Source of the DNA: Acanthochromis polyacanthus
Taxonomy: Eukaryota > Chordata > Actinopteri > Pomacentridae
Assembly (NCBI RefSeq): GCF_021347895.1
Contig: NC_067117.1
Location: forward strand, 36,648,067-36,712,066
Direction of reading: 5' to 3'
Length of the DNA: 64,000 nt
In this document: in pieces, positions 24,330 through 38,000 of the stretch
Layout of the letters: every line of letters starts with the position of its first letter
How positions within the stretch are numbered: position 1 is the first letter of the stretch
Notes under the pieces: model-generated
The model's input: the letters and a program-made list of their open reading frames with translations, nothing else
Database searches by the model: none
Told to the model about the DNA's origin: nothing
Position numbers and translations under genes: made by a program

Positions 24330-27300
24330 ACAGCTGGAAAAAAACAAAGTCCAAAAAAACCTTTCTAGAAGCAAAGTCAACAAGTGTCACATTACACATT
24401 CCTTTGTGAGGCTGTAAACTGCAATATATTTTTTTTTAAACTGAAAGGTCAAAATGCTGATTCCACAAGTTATTTTTTAGCATCTCTGTATTTCGGCAAA
24501 CTTTCACTGCCGTTGGGCATCATTTGTAGTTTGCTCATCTGAAAATAGCATAGGACAGAATGTGTGCCCTCCGTCAACCCTTCCCAGACTTGGACCTGAC
24601 CAGATGACATGGCTAAACCTCTGTCACTAAACCAGAACATGCCTGTGGTGTCACCTTTCTGTGAGAGTGAACCAATAAGCCTCTTGAGTAGCTGATGAAA
24701 ATGAATGTGTGTTTAAGCATTAAGTGTGTATGATTGTATAACATGTAGAAGCATGTAAGCTGCTGCTGCCTCATAGCATTGGCCACCAAAAGCCTATGTG
24801 AGCTATAGCATCATTAACATCAAACCTGATTAAATAAAGGTGTATTCAGTTTGCATACATCACCAAGTTTTGCAGTGAACTACATGTTTCCTATGCATTT
24901 ACACAACATAAACAATGAAATACCTGTGACCTATTACTATTTACATAGAAGATGATACTTGGAGATATTTATCTTCAAGTATGACAGATTTATGGTTGTT
25001 GATGTTTGCTGGGGAAAAGGTTTACTGTCAGGGCAGTAAAGTTTGGGCAAGCAGGAGTACTGGCATGTAGTTAGAAAAACAGAATTCAGCGAGGCCTGCC
25101 TGTACAATAGAAACTAGTTCGGTATAAATTTTGGGTTGTTTTGCCAACATCCAAAGCATATGATACAATATGATTTCAAATTGAATAAAAAAATGTATAG
25201 ATACTGTAGATATAGTGCCATGGAATCAGAATCCGAAGGTTTGATTGCCAAGTGGGTTTTCTCATACAGGGAAGTTCATGTGTTTGGTGCATTACCGTAA
25301 ACAGATTGTTTGTTTTTTTAAAGGCGTAACTGAAGAAGTATAACTAACTTTGGCACACACCAATCTATTCTGGGCAGCATGTATGGTGAATAGTATTTTA
25401 TTATAGCATAATTTATTTTATGTGTATTTCTGGGAAGGATGTTTTTTCTTGGAGTTACTAACACTCTTGATCAGGTTTCAGATCTTTGAAGGAACACAGA
25501 CTCCCAACAGCTGCCTCATGTTTGGTGTGACAGCCAATGGGAGAAGACAATGTGACACATCTACAGTACGTTCCACTTCTTTATTTACGCCTCTGTGGGC
25601 AGTGGCTGGCAACGTTTACAGCGAGTCCTAAAATAATACAACAACTCCCGACATGACATGCAAGTGGCATACCAGAGCGTGTAATAAAAGACAGGGGACA
25701 AAAGCATTTTATGTTGCAGTGTCCGACCTTGATTTAGATGCATCTGTAGGTTTTATGTAAATGGGGCTTTGTTATAATCTGCTTTATTTATAAGCAGAAC
25801 TCTTGTTTAATATTACATGATAAGCAATCATTTCAATTCTAATGTGTCTTCTGTTCATATTTTCAAAGACACTTAGCTGTGGACGTCAAACTTTACCCAG
25901 GATCGTAAGTGTTTCCGCCTCAGTTTGTCAAATCAATACTGGCCATTTAGAAATTCTGTATTTTGTTCATGAAAGTTGGCAGGATGGTAATTACTATGTC
26001 CCAGCGGTCGAGAATTGATCATTTCCTGTGAATGCCAAGATCAGTTTATAAATTTAGAACTGCACTAAGACATCTACCCCAGCCAAAGAAAATATCGATT
26101 TTAGTGGAACTATCATCTCACTGCTCTTTTTGATGTTATGCAATGTTCTTTCACAGGTTATATCAAATGTAGTATGCAATACAAGTGTGTTGAATGGTAT
26201 GTCCTGATAATCACATGTATTGCTAATAATATAACCACCGTATTACAAGTTGAATGTCACATGTATTTATTAGAAATGAATACATCACAAAAACAACCCA
26301 CACTTGTTGCATTACTTTTTTTTTATTTCTACACATTCAAATTCATGTCTTTTAAGAACATTTTATAAACATGGTCCTAAACTGTAGGATTCAAGGATCA
26401 CATTAACTTTTACAGCTCACTTGGTCTTGTTTGTGTAGTTTACACTGATCTATTCCTGAATTTGTGAACTCATATCTATCTCAATTCCAGGCTTACAAAC
26501 AACCAGACTTCATCCTCATTTGTGTCACTACATCTGGTTTATGAGAACAAACGATCCTTTAAGAGGTATTTAACCTATTAGCCCTGACCCGCCCTTCAAA
26601 GTGCTCCCCTGCTTCACCGCCCACCCAACCTCCAATGTCTTTGGAGTCACCACAAATACAAAAAAGCCTAAACAGCTTTTGGCAGTCACTGAGTCTAGGC
26701 AGAAGAGGAGCATCAAGCGCGCTGCTAGAAGGATCTATTACACTGAAAAAATTAGGAGAGGGCACAGTGTCACCACACTGCTGTCTGAAAGGGAAGGGAG
26801 CTGATAGGACTGAGGACTGTGAGCAGGTAGGTAGCCCTCAGAATGATGGCTGGACGAGAAAATGTACTCAGCAAAGATGAGAAATGGTTTCCATAAGCCT
26901 GTTTCTTGCAAGTCAGCACCTGTGAAGATAACTAGGATAAATACAATCTGTACCAATATTATTTGCATCAGAAGGGTGTTAGCATTTTGTAAAAAGGTGC
27001 AAAAAGGCAGTAATAACACTCAAATTGTACATGCATGTGGAATGCAGACATGTTTCTAAAAATCTGAGCTTGCTGAAAGAGCAGTAGAGTTACAGAAAAC
27101 ATACATTTACCTGCCATCTTGTTCCAGTTGTTACAGAGTGTGTTCACATGTTAATAATGTAGATATCCATTAAAAATGTACAGGATCTAATTACATAGAG
27201 GACACAGATTTGGTCTTGCTAGATAAAATCCCTTTGGCACGGCATGCAGGCTTCTCAGTTTGAATTTCACAGTTTTAGATCTGGGAAGCTAGATCATAAC

Positions 27301-29096
27301 AGTGTGGTCAGAGCTGTGAGGTTGTTGGGTGATGACTAACTTTAGATGGCGGCATCAAATCAATACGGAACCTGCGATTCAGGGAGCTGCATGTAGGGAG
27401 TGGGCTGTGTTTTTGGCAGGAAATAGGATTTCTTTTCACATTAAAGAAACACACAGAGCTATAGTTGACACTGTCCTCTATATACTTCTGTCTCCAACGT
27501 GCACATACCACTTATCCCTGACAGTTGTTTAAAGAATGATCATAGCATGTACAGTGCTGTGTGCTGCGACAGTGAGTGCTATAGGCTAAGTATTTCTCGC
27601 ATGTTTTGAAGAACATATAATGCATCAGCTTGTCAGCTCTCTTACAGAAATTCTAACACATAGAGCAAATCCACTGGGAAGTTCAAATAGCACCAATATA
27701 GCACTCATTTGACACCAAAAAATGTTGTCACCGGGCCCGCTTTTGTCTGAGTTACACAGCTAACACCGCTCTCCGTCTCGTACATTCGGCTTCAATTGGT
27801 GGCGTGTGGAAAAATGCAGTGAAGGACATTTGAGAAGCCACCACATGCCATTTTCAGAGTATGTGGTCAGTGGTGCAGTCATCTGCTGTAGGTGGCAGAT
27901 TCACTGACACATGTCACGTACAACTGAGACATTAGACATAATCTGTTTGTATACTGTGGAGTCTCGAATATCTTATTCTATAGCCTTCCATATATTTAGA
28001 ATACAGCATTTCATGTAACATCAAAAGCTGCAGTGTGCAACTGAATTAAGATACTTCCTTACATAAGAAACATTAATGTATCATACTTATATCAGAGCTA
28101 TTTTGTCATTTTTCTTGCTGTGCCTGCAGAATATATGAGTGAGACATTGAGGATGTATATAATCACAATATGAACATAAGATAATATAAGGAAACATGGG
28201 CGAGTGACTACAAGGACAAATTCAGTCTGAGAGTGAAGCGCTGGATATATTTTCTTTCTGCTGCAGTGGTCCAACATTTCAGATAGCCCATCTCTAATTT
28301 TAATCTTGCCTGCAGTGACAGTCAGCTTGCCTACATACTGGTTATATCTAATGATGTTAAGAAGCATAGATTTTATTTTTTATTTTAATTTTTTTTACAG
28401 CAGCTGAAGTATTTACTGAAATGCAGCCTGCAGCGAAACCTATGGGACAGTGACTGAGACAGATGCTCAGCATGTATTGACAGTTATTTTGTCTACAACA
28501 TCTCCTCCCACAAAAGTCAGAATTCAATATGAAAAAAATATGAGAGACAAACTGAAACATTAAAACATAAATGCAACACAAAACTGCTCAGTGGAAGGAA
28601 AGTGGAGTGGGTTTCCTTTAATGCAAAGAGCCTCCTGCCAAGATGTCTCCCCTTGCAGGCTGTTTTTTGCTTTTACCATATGTGTTACGCACTTCATTTT
28701 CGAGACACATCAAGAGCCAAGATTGCTGCTGGTGCCCAGAACCCTTCTGAACATATGCTGGAGCATGTGTACAACTAAAAATAAAACACTCACTTCCAGG
28801 ATGGCAGGTTTTATTTTCAGCAGGATGTCAGGACAGATTGTAAATATTTAAAATCTAAAGAAATATTAAAATTTAGCATCTAGTACAACTGTTAAATAGA
28901 GTATGAACATATAAAAGCTGAACATTTAGTTACTGAAAAGGGTTGGAAACTGTGAATCTTTTTTTTTTTTAAATCAAATAGCTCCTTTGATGAGCTACTA
29001 TCTCCGATGAGCACAGTTTAGTTGAAATTTGGGGTGTTGATCTCTCAAAGAAGACGTCTAGGTGAAAGAAATAAACTTCAAATTTGAAACCATCTA
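24330..29096. other. Gene-free spacer
   Basis: About 4.8 kb of AT-rich sequence upstream of igfn1. I see no exon with supporting splice signals and protein similarity, no TIR pairs and no RNA gene. Short poly-A and poly-T tracts occur. Distal regulatory elements for igfn1 cannot be excluded from sequence alone. Confidence 0.5.
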
Positions 29097-29345
29097 CACT
29101 ACCTTCAAAACTTTGGGGTAATTCAGAAATGTCCTTATTTTGTTAATGTGGTAAATGACAGAGGAACATTTCCAGAAACCATCACTCCTGTGTTCTAATG
29201 CTACATTGTGTTAGCTAATGTTGTTGAAAGACTAATTGATGATTAGAAAACCCTTGTGCAATTATGTTAGCACATGAATAAAAGTGTGAGTTTTTATGGA
29301 AAACATGAAATTGTCTGGATGACCCCAAACTTCTGAACGGTAGTG
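29097..29345 (+). mobile_element. Tc1-type MITE (CACTACCGTTCAAAAGTTTGGGG family), copy a
   Basis: A short copy (about 249 bp) with inverted ends (CACTACCTTCAAAACTTTGG and CCAAACTTCTGAACGGTAGTG) and TA on both sides (29095-29096, 29346-29347). It has no coding sequence and belongs to the same family as the copies at 30868, 34955, 55178 and the fragments at 30391, 41258 and 59519. Confidence 0.88.
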
Positions 29346-30390
29346 TAAATGTTTGTAGGATTTAATCCAGGTTCATTGCACATGCAGCATGCTGCATCAG
29401 GTATATATGTGCTACAATAGGTTAATATGATAAAGCAAATAAGAATCATGCAATTAATAGTTATATTTTTTAATACAAAAGCACAAAAATGTTGGTTATT
29501 GCTGTTTTGTTTTGTTTTGTTTTCTTAGATATTGCAGCAGGAAATCAGTCACATGATCTAAACAGTAACTGGGATATTCAAAACCATCAATTTGTTGTAT
29601 AAGGAAGGAAAAAGTAAATATCAGCAATGTTAGGTTCTCCATGCAAATAAGGAAAAAACAAAACAAAACACAATGTTATTCACAGTGGAAGCAGAATTCA
29701 AATGGGACTCACCCCTTCATGTCATCATTATCATCTGAAAATCTGTGTTGAGCTACAAACTATTAATATGACAATAATAATAATTGCCTTCATGTAACCA
29801 CACCTACTTTAAATTCCCATCCAATGAGAAGGTTAAGACCTCTTAACATGGGAGTCTTTAGGTCAGATTTTACAAGAACAAAAAATAGTAATGACCTACA
29901 TGTGACTGTTCATAACTGACTGGAGATTTGACTCATGTAACACTTGAACTTGTGTCACATGAATCAGTTAGTGATCATCACAAGTGTCACATTGCACCTA
30001 ATGTTTCTATGTTAAACTCTCTGGGTGTCTTTAATTTAAAAAATAATAATCCAACAACATGCTGTGGAAAACAAATTCTTACCTCTCAGATTAAGTACTA
30101 TAATATTGTTTATTTTGACAGTTGCTGTGAATCTGTGGCTAAGTACATCATAATTTCTTTCCCTCTTTGGTACATTAGGTATTCTCATAAAATCTAATGC
30201 CAATAAATGCTCAGCCATAAATTCTTGACAACAACATTCAGTTTTGTCTGAAAAATTCCAGTTTAACTGACTGTCTTTTCCTGATGTTGTAGCTTGCAGT
30301 GGGGTTTAACAGAGCTGCGTTGCCCTTCTAGAAACCCAACACATTTAAAAACATGAGAGGGAATGACGAATAGAAACACATTTATTGAAG

Positions 30391-30867
30391 CACTACCATT
30401 CAAAAGTTTGAGGACACTTAGAAATGTCCTTATTTTTGAAAGAAAAACATTTTGTTCAATGAAGATAATAATAACTAAATCAGAAATATAGTCTAGACAT
30501 TGTCAATGTGGTAAATGACTATTCTAGCTGGAAACAGCTGATTTTTGATGGAATATCTACATAGGGGTACAGAGGCCCATTTCTGACAACCATTACTTAT
30601 ATTTAGATTCTTATCTATCACACAAAAAGGTTCCCTTAATCACTCCACAGCAATAGAACAGCACCAAGCATCCAGACAAAGTCATCAATTTCTATCTTCA
30701 GCAATAACAAGAAGACAGATTCCTGCAACAGACAGACACAGAGGCCTGACCTCAGCATCATCAAATTAGTCAGTCTGGGATTCCCTATAGAAACAAAAGA
30801 CCTTGAGACTCTAAACCCATGAAAGAATTGTGAATAGTTTTCAAGGATTCATGGAGAAACCTAAAAT
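30391..30867 (+). mobile_element. Deleted Tc1 element of the same family, copy b
   Basis: The left end (CACTACCATTCAAAAGTTTG) and about 200 bp of the MITE body are followed by about 270 bp that is not in the MITE. The latter reads RPDLSIIKLVSLG (about 30752), resembling the catalytic-Glu block of a Tc1 transposase. It is probably the decayed coding relative from which the MITEs derive. It abuts copy c. Confidence 0.55.
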
Positions 30868-31245
30868 ATCATTCAAAAGTTTGGGGTCACCAGACAATTT
30901 CATGTTTTCCATGAAAACTCACACTTTTATACATTTTTATTCATGTGCTAAGATAATTGCACAAGGTTTTTCTAATCATCAATGAGCCTTTCAACATGAT
31001 TAGCTAAAACAATGTACCGTTAGAACACAAGTGAGTGACAAGAGTGATGGTTGTTGGAGATGGGCCTCTCTACCCCTATATGGATATTCCATTAAAAATT
31101 TGCAATTTCCTGCTTGAACAGTAATTTACCACATTAACAATGTCTAGACTGTATTTCTGATTCATTTAATGTTATATGAAAAAACTGCTTTTCTTTCAAA
31201 AATAAAGATATTTCTAAGTGATCCCAAAACTTTTGAACGGCAGTG
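30868..31245 (-). mobile_element. Tc1-type MITE, copy c
   Basis: A full-length copy in the opposite orientation to copy a. It runs from CATTCAAAAGTTTGGGGTCA to CCAAAACTTTTGAACGGCAGTG, then TA. Non-coding. Confidence 0.88.
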
Positions 31246-31668
31246 TACCTGCTTAAGGGTAGTCACACGAAATACTGATTTGATGTAGGTTTTGACTTTT
31301 TACTGAATTTACTATTTACTGTCATAAATAGATAAACTATTTATGACAATATTTTGAAGTATTCCTACTTTTAGTGACTAAATCTTTTCTACAGAGTTGC
31401 ATATTTTTCAACCTGAACTCCAAATTACTAGTAGACTGTGGTGGATGAGGACGCCATAGCACTGGCTCTGTGTGCTGCACGATAAAACTAAGCCTTACTC
31501 TTCACCCTGTTTATATTAGGTAAGATCCATGCTCAGTTAACACATCCCTGCAACGGATCCCAGAGGCGGGTAGTCATCCAATGGTAAAGCCAATGCTTAT
31601 TGTAAATGACACTGGCTGCTGCCTCTTACTGACTGGTTAGAGCAACTGCACCCCTGAAGAGGAGCAGC

Positions 31669-31964
31669 ATGCCTCTGAAAACACCATATGAACAGTTTAG
31701 AGCAGCGCCTGAAGTTTTAAATAATTCTGTGACAACCGCTGAGCAACATCTGTTTATATTTCAAAAAGAGAATGAGCAAATAAACACACAGCAAACCCCA
31801 AAATTAAAAAGGCTGAAACCTAAAACTCTGCAGAGAATGTCCGCCATTAGTGCTGATTTCCATTTTAGTCATGCATGTCTGATGTGCTGAAGATGTCCTC
31901 TGTTATCTTGTGTTATTTTTGCTGCAGAGCCTTCTGAGTCAGCAGAGCTCGAGAGGAAAACAAG
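31669..31964 (+). promoter_or_regulatory. igfn1 5' flank and probable 5' UTR acceptor
   Basis: Just before the igfn1 start codon is a good 3' splice site: a pyrimidine-rich tract ending TTTTTGCTGCAG (about 31916-31927). This suggests that the translated exon starts near 31928 with about 37 bases of 5' UTR and that a non-coding first exon and the promoter lie further upstream. An ORF at 31669-31890 has no recognisable domain and is not taken as coding. No TATA box could be assigned. Confidence 0.45.
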
Positions 31965-32013
31965 ATGTGGAAGAAGTCGAAGGTGACCGATCAAACTGCT
32001 GCTGGGCAGGCGG
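31965..32013 (+). CDS. igfn1: igfn1 exon 1 (start codon)
   Basis: It encodes [16 protein letters not shown] plus one base (phase 1) before GTAAGT. The ATG is chosen because it is the first in frame after a good splice acceptor, and the phase fits exon 2 exactly. The KKSK motif is echoed at the start of exon 2. Confidence 0.78.
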
Positions 32014-35000
32014 GTAAGTGCATCAGTCCATCAGAGGTTGGTTTTACAGCTGTCTCCTCCTGTATTTTCTCTTATCCCAGGAATGATAATGACCCATTTG
32101 ATGGACAGTATGCAGCTAAATGCACAGAGTCATGTGGCTTTGCATCAAGAACAATGAAACTACAAGACAAGAAAACACCTGGGAAGTCTGCCACGTCAAG
32201 GATTTTATAATGTCGACATCTTGTCCAAAAAAAAGGCATTTTTTTTGAAGACATGGAATACCCAAGGAATCTGAGTAATGCTGTCAAGTTGGAACTCAAA
32301 ATGAAGATAAGCTCCATGTCTATCTCTTTTGTTGGACAGAAGCAGTCCAAATAATAATCAAGATTTCAAATCTCTGCACTATCATCCACAAATCTGAGAA
32401 ACCTCAACAGCAAAGGCCTTTTTTGTGTTAGCAAATGTGACATGCCACTACAAAAATAAAAAGTTTTTGGCCGTCACAGAAGCTATAATTCATCAGTTTC
32501 TCCCTGCCAAGGCTATGACGATGTTGGTCAAAGAGAAGATCAGAGATGTTACAGATACCAGAAGATGCAACGAAAACAAGCTGTAATCACTGAACAAAAG
32601 CATGTTAAAAACAACATGTCCGAAGACAGAAAATGTTGACACAAAGAACATTCCCTCAGGATTTGTCTAAAAACCAGCGCGAGCTGCAGCTGATGGTAAC
32701 AAGTATGATCAACAAAATCATCAGTGTGCAGGGAATCATCTGAGAGAGAACTGAAAAATGAAAAGATGTCCTTGTTTGATAGAAGACAAAATGATTGAAT
32801 ATATGAATGAAAAATAATTTTACACAAATTGCTTTTCCTCAAGTATTTCTCTCAAGCACTGTGCGGGAATCATCCTAAGATGTCTGCCATGAAAAAACGA
32901 GTAAGAGAGTTCAGTCTAATCAGCAGTTGTGCAGCATAACTACTTACATGCTGCTGTAACAACATTTTGCTAACATATTGTGTTACAGTTTGTCTATGAC
33001 TAACAACTTTTGTTGTGTGACTGAATATTCTGGTCTGCTTAAGTTCTGTCTCTGTGTTTGTGCTTCCTATTCCTGGAGTATATACTGTATATTGTGGTGT
33101 TTTATGTTGATTATGTGTCCATAATCCTGTCGAAGTTCCAACCTGCCATGGTGCTTTTGTCAGGATTATTATTTACCTGTCCTGTTCCCTCTCTCGTGTC
33201 ACGTTGCGTGTTAAGTCGACGGTTCTGAGGGAGTTCACCCAGACGACAAAGGTATGGGAGCAAAAAAAGAAAAAAAATCAAATCGCACAAACGATTCGTC
33301 TTCTGTGAATGCATGATTCCATGTTGGGTGAGTTGCATGTATGATGTGGTCTTCACCACTCCTTGAAAGGTGTCATCCAGAATGGATGATAGAACTTTCA
33401 GTGTCACAACACGTGCATTTCATTGTGACATTTCAAACATCCTCCAAATGAACTATAGGCTGTTGTTCGAGGGCACTGCGGTTGATTGCCATGTGCTTAG
33501 CTTATCATATAAAGGAAAAATGCCACTTTTGTAAAATGTATATCTAAGTTCTGATTAACGCTGTACAATACACTGGCACAGTTCAGGCTCAATACATTTT
33601 TGAACTTGCTCTACAATGACAGCTTTAACAGATGATCTGTATGAATCCATCAGATCTGACAGGTCACCCCAGTGCCCCCAGCTTAAACATTATTAACTTC
33701 AACATTTCAGTTAACAATGTAAACTGCAAACAGCATGAATTTGGTAGAAATAAAAAGATTAGCATTAAATTATATTAGTGGTTGCATTTGTTTAAATGAT
33801 GACTACCAATGTAAACTGAGACACCCCTTTAAATTAACCTTTCTGGATTTCCTTTGAAATTTTTGATCTCTTCATGCCTGCCTACATGCGACCATCCAAC
33901 CCGGTCTCACGGGGATTCGTGAAACTGTCACGTAAGTTTTAGTTTCGGTTTCGTGCGCACCAACACGATTTCGTCATGTTTTTCGTGCCGCTCACCACGA
34001 AATGTTTTTCGCTGTGGTAATCACATCTGAAAGTGGTTTATACCGGCGGATTCATGACGATCTAAGCTGTCCATCGGCATATACTGCTTGTGCAATTGCG
34101 TTTGCGGCCGCCGGCCGCCGGACATTCTTGAAATTCCTATGCAAATTGGTAAGTGTACCACCGGCTTATGGTTAGGTTATGGTTAGGATTATGGTTAGGG
34201 TTATGTTTAGGGACGATGTCATGCAAAATATAGCGTTGGATTCGCCGCGGTTTTACTTTAAAAATATAATATACACATTCTTTTGAAATACGTTCTGAGT
34301 GGCACGAAAAGTCCGCCGTTTAAAATACATTGGTGTGCATTTTGTGGTGAGCGGCACGAAAAACATGACGAAATCGTGTTGGTGCGCACGAAACCGAAAC
34401 AAAAATTTACGTGACAGTTTCACGAATCCTCGTGAGATCATCACACGTACAAAATTGCAATTTCTGTGACGCCGGCAGTTCAAAGCAAGTCTAACAGAAC
34501 CATGTGCCATCAATTTAACTCATAACTTTGATCTTAGGCAATCACTTATTATGACACCCATGACATCTGGAAGCCTGTATGCCGTGGCCAACATTTTTTG
34601 AATTCTTGTAATCCTGTGACAATTATTCTGAAGGAACACAAGTACACAATACTCTGAGATAACAGTAGCTTAGATGAAACTGGTCTTTCAATCTGAACAT
34701 GAAATAAAACAAGGAAAATAAAAGTGACATCTTCAGTGTGGATGTCAGAAAATAAACACTGAGACTAATTTGCTGTAGCTCCTATCAGAAAGTAGGCACA
34801 ACGAACTTGGACTGTGATTGAATCTGGAGATGGGGAACAGAGTTTTCAGTTTGTAAAAAACAGTTCAGAGTTAATTTAGTCTACTCCGAAAACATTCATG
34901 CAGATTCAGTGTGTGTGTATTCAATAAATATAAAAATAAATATATACACACATACACTACCGTTCAAAAGTTTGGGGTCACTTTGAAATGTCCTTATTTT

Positions 35001-38000
35001 TGGAAGAAAATCTTTTTTTTTTTAATGAAAATACCATTAAATTAATCAGACATACAGACTAGACGTTGTTAATGTGGTAAATGACTATTCTACCTGGAAA
35101 TGGTGGATTTCTAGTGAAATATCTCCATAGGGGTACAGAGGAACATTTCCAGCAACCATCACTCCTGTGTTCTAATGTTACATTGTGTTAGCTAATGGTG
35201 TTGAAAGGCTAACTGATGATTAGAAAACCCTTGTGCAATTATGTTAGCACATGAATAAAATTGTGAGTTTTTATGGAAAACATGAAATTGTCCAGATGAC
35301 CCCAAACCTTGGAACAGTAGTGGTTATATTTTTAAAATTTTATTCCAGTCAAGATGGAAATACATTTAAAAATATAGCAGCAATGAAAGAGTGAAAAAAC
35401 TGGAGGGAAAAGGAATCAAAGAATTAACACATATTTTGTGCATTAAATTTAGCAGACTCGAGTTGCCTTAATAGTTGATAAACCATGAGAATCTGACATT
35501 AATTTCACTTTATTCATTCAGCTGAGAGATTCAACAGATACATCGATTACAGACCACGATTTGTACCCTCATAGAGTGATGCAATTATTGTGACTGCAGT
35601 AATTTGGAGTTTAAAAGGCACTAATGTTTAAACTGTATTTTTTAATGAAATATTGTACATTAAACAAACTGACAAACAGCATCTGAAAAACTATGACAAT
35701 ATGTAGAGAAATATAAATACAGTGGCTGAAATAGTTCAAACAAATCAATACTGTGTACAACAATGCTGTAATCATCCTTGACCTATACTCAGATATACTA
35801 ATAGAATCTACAGTATGTTAACTATCTAACATGTCATAACATATACTGTGATATTAAAAACTGAAGAGTTCAGCATTAGTTCCTGTATGTATTTTCCAGC
35901 TACATTTTGAACTGCCAAGACATTGATGAGTCAACACTAGCGACTAGCAGTGAGACAGTGAGAACATCAGAGTTAGCAGATTTAGAAGCTTTCTGAATGT
36001 ACTTTTTTTTATACCATTCATTTATTGTTTTGTATATTTAGTTATTGTCAAGGCAAACCAAGTGCACCTATAAAACATTGGGAATATACACAGGCATTTC
36101 TCAAAGGACATTAAAAGAAATGGAATTAAAAAATAATAAGCTAAAAAGCAAAAAACAAATTGAAAATGATGAAAGGACAGCGAAGGAAAAGCTTGGCATT
36201 CCATTCAATGTGCAGTTTTGGAGGTGATCAGAATTTTTTTTTAAATCCTCTAATATATTCTATGCCTTTGTTCTACGTCTTTGTAGTTTTGTGGTAGAGA
36301 CTATGACAAAGACACAAAGTACATATGACTCATTCAAGAATGCAAGTGATGCATTCCTATGGCTATACTTAATGCGGAATAAATCATACTGTAAAGCAGA
36401 AATAAAAAGTGAATGAATGAGGAGGAGGATTGGAGATCTGAAGAAAAAAATCCATTCACTCCTTATATTTCTAATGAAATTCATAAAAATCAATCTTTGC
36501 TTTGTTAGGAATCTATATTCTGGTAGAAAATAATCATCAGAAAACCCATGCACAAGCAAATAAAAAGACAGAAAATAAATTAAAAATTATAACTCCACAC
36601 AGGGGCTGCACAGTGGTATAGTGGTTAGCACTTTCGCCTTGCAGCAAGAAGATCCCAGGTTCAAATCCCGGGCTGGGCCTGGGATCTTTCTGCATGGAGT
36701 TTGCATGTTCTCCCTGTGCATGCGTGGGTTTTCTCCGGGCACTCCGGCTTCCTCCCACAGTTCAAAAATATGCTGAGGTTAATTGACAACTCTAAATTGT
36801 CTGTAGGTGTGAATGTGAGTGTGAATGATCGTCTGTATATGTAGCCCTGCGACAGACTGGCGACCTGTCCAGAGTGTCCCCTGCCTTCACCCGAGTCCAA
36901 CAAGCCCTCAAACTCATACGACCACACAGGTCGTATGTAACGTGCCCCTGAATACTACTCATGAGAGCGTATTTACGTTAGCGCCCCTACGGGGGACAAG
37001 AAGGCATTACGGGATTTAATTCGCGAAACAGCTTTTCCCTCGCAAAACGGCTTTTCCCTCACTTTCGCAAGACGGGTTTAGGGTTATGGTTATGGTTAGG
37101 GTTAGGGTTAGGTCAAAGTTTGTTCATGGTGACGTTTCAGCTGAGACACCGGAGTGTCGATGTTTACTCAACCGCTAGAGGTCGCTTATCTTCAAAATGT
37201 AACACTCGGTCGTAATACGGGCGAGTACAGATGACCTATGTGGTCGTTTTTTCAATGAGGACAGTCTCCCCGAGTCAGCTGGGATAGGCTCCAGCACCCC
37301 CCACGACCCTAGTGAGGATAAAGCGATGTATAGAGAATGGATGAACTCCACACAGGAATAAAGCAACAGTTTTGTTTGATAGGCAGCTTAAAGAGAACTG
37401 GGAGTCCTCCAGCACATTAGGAATATTATAAAAGGAGTTATTCACAGCTACAGGCTGCAACCAAGAACTGAATGAAAAACCTTCTGCTTTGCAAGTGGTC
37501 ATGTATAAATCCTTACCCATCTGGCAGCTATGATTAGTGTAATAAAAAGTGATCTAATAGGACCTAATACAGTATGTACATTTTCCACAGTTCTTATCAA
37601 ACACATTAGTCATATTCAGTCTGCTCCAGGATGACAGGAGCTTTACAAATCTTTTTTTGCACCAAATTTCTGCCAATTGAATTCCATTTTCTGCTGACTG
37701 ACCTGTGAAATCAATGCCTGGCTTAAACATGCAGTTCTAATTGCTGTTCTACACTCAAAGGCTGATCAATATTTTCCTCACAAACATGTTGCTTTTTATT
37801 TCGATGGTGTCAGCATCATCCTCACAGTTCCACAATGTGAATGTTCAGCTTATTAACAGCAGCACAACCAGTGTAAAATCATCACCGCTCTGCTGCACAC
37901 ACCACAGAACATACTGTCCAGTAGCACCTGCTGCAAGCAATTCACCTCCAATGTGCTTGACACTGCAAAAAAGTGGGGCTGTCTGCTCACGCATTCTTTT

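Noticed and set aside
31669..31890. A 73-codon ORF as the igfn1 N terminus
   Set aside because: It ends in a stop before the splice acceptor at 31927, shows no IGFN1 similarity and is not needed for the phased exon chain.
36604..36680. Functional tRNA gene
   Set aside because: A and B boxes are present, but the cloverleaf does not close and the sequence continues into a SINE body with tail and target duplication.
37070..37120. Interstitial telomere (TTAGGG)n, also near 34170-34220 and 44637-44662
   Set aside because: Only a few irregular units, each inside a defined mobile element and shared between its copies. They are parts of the elements.
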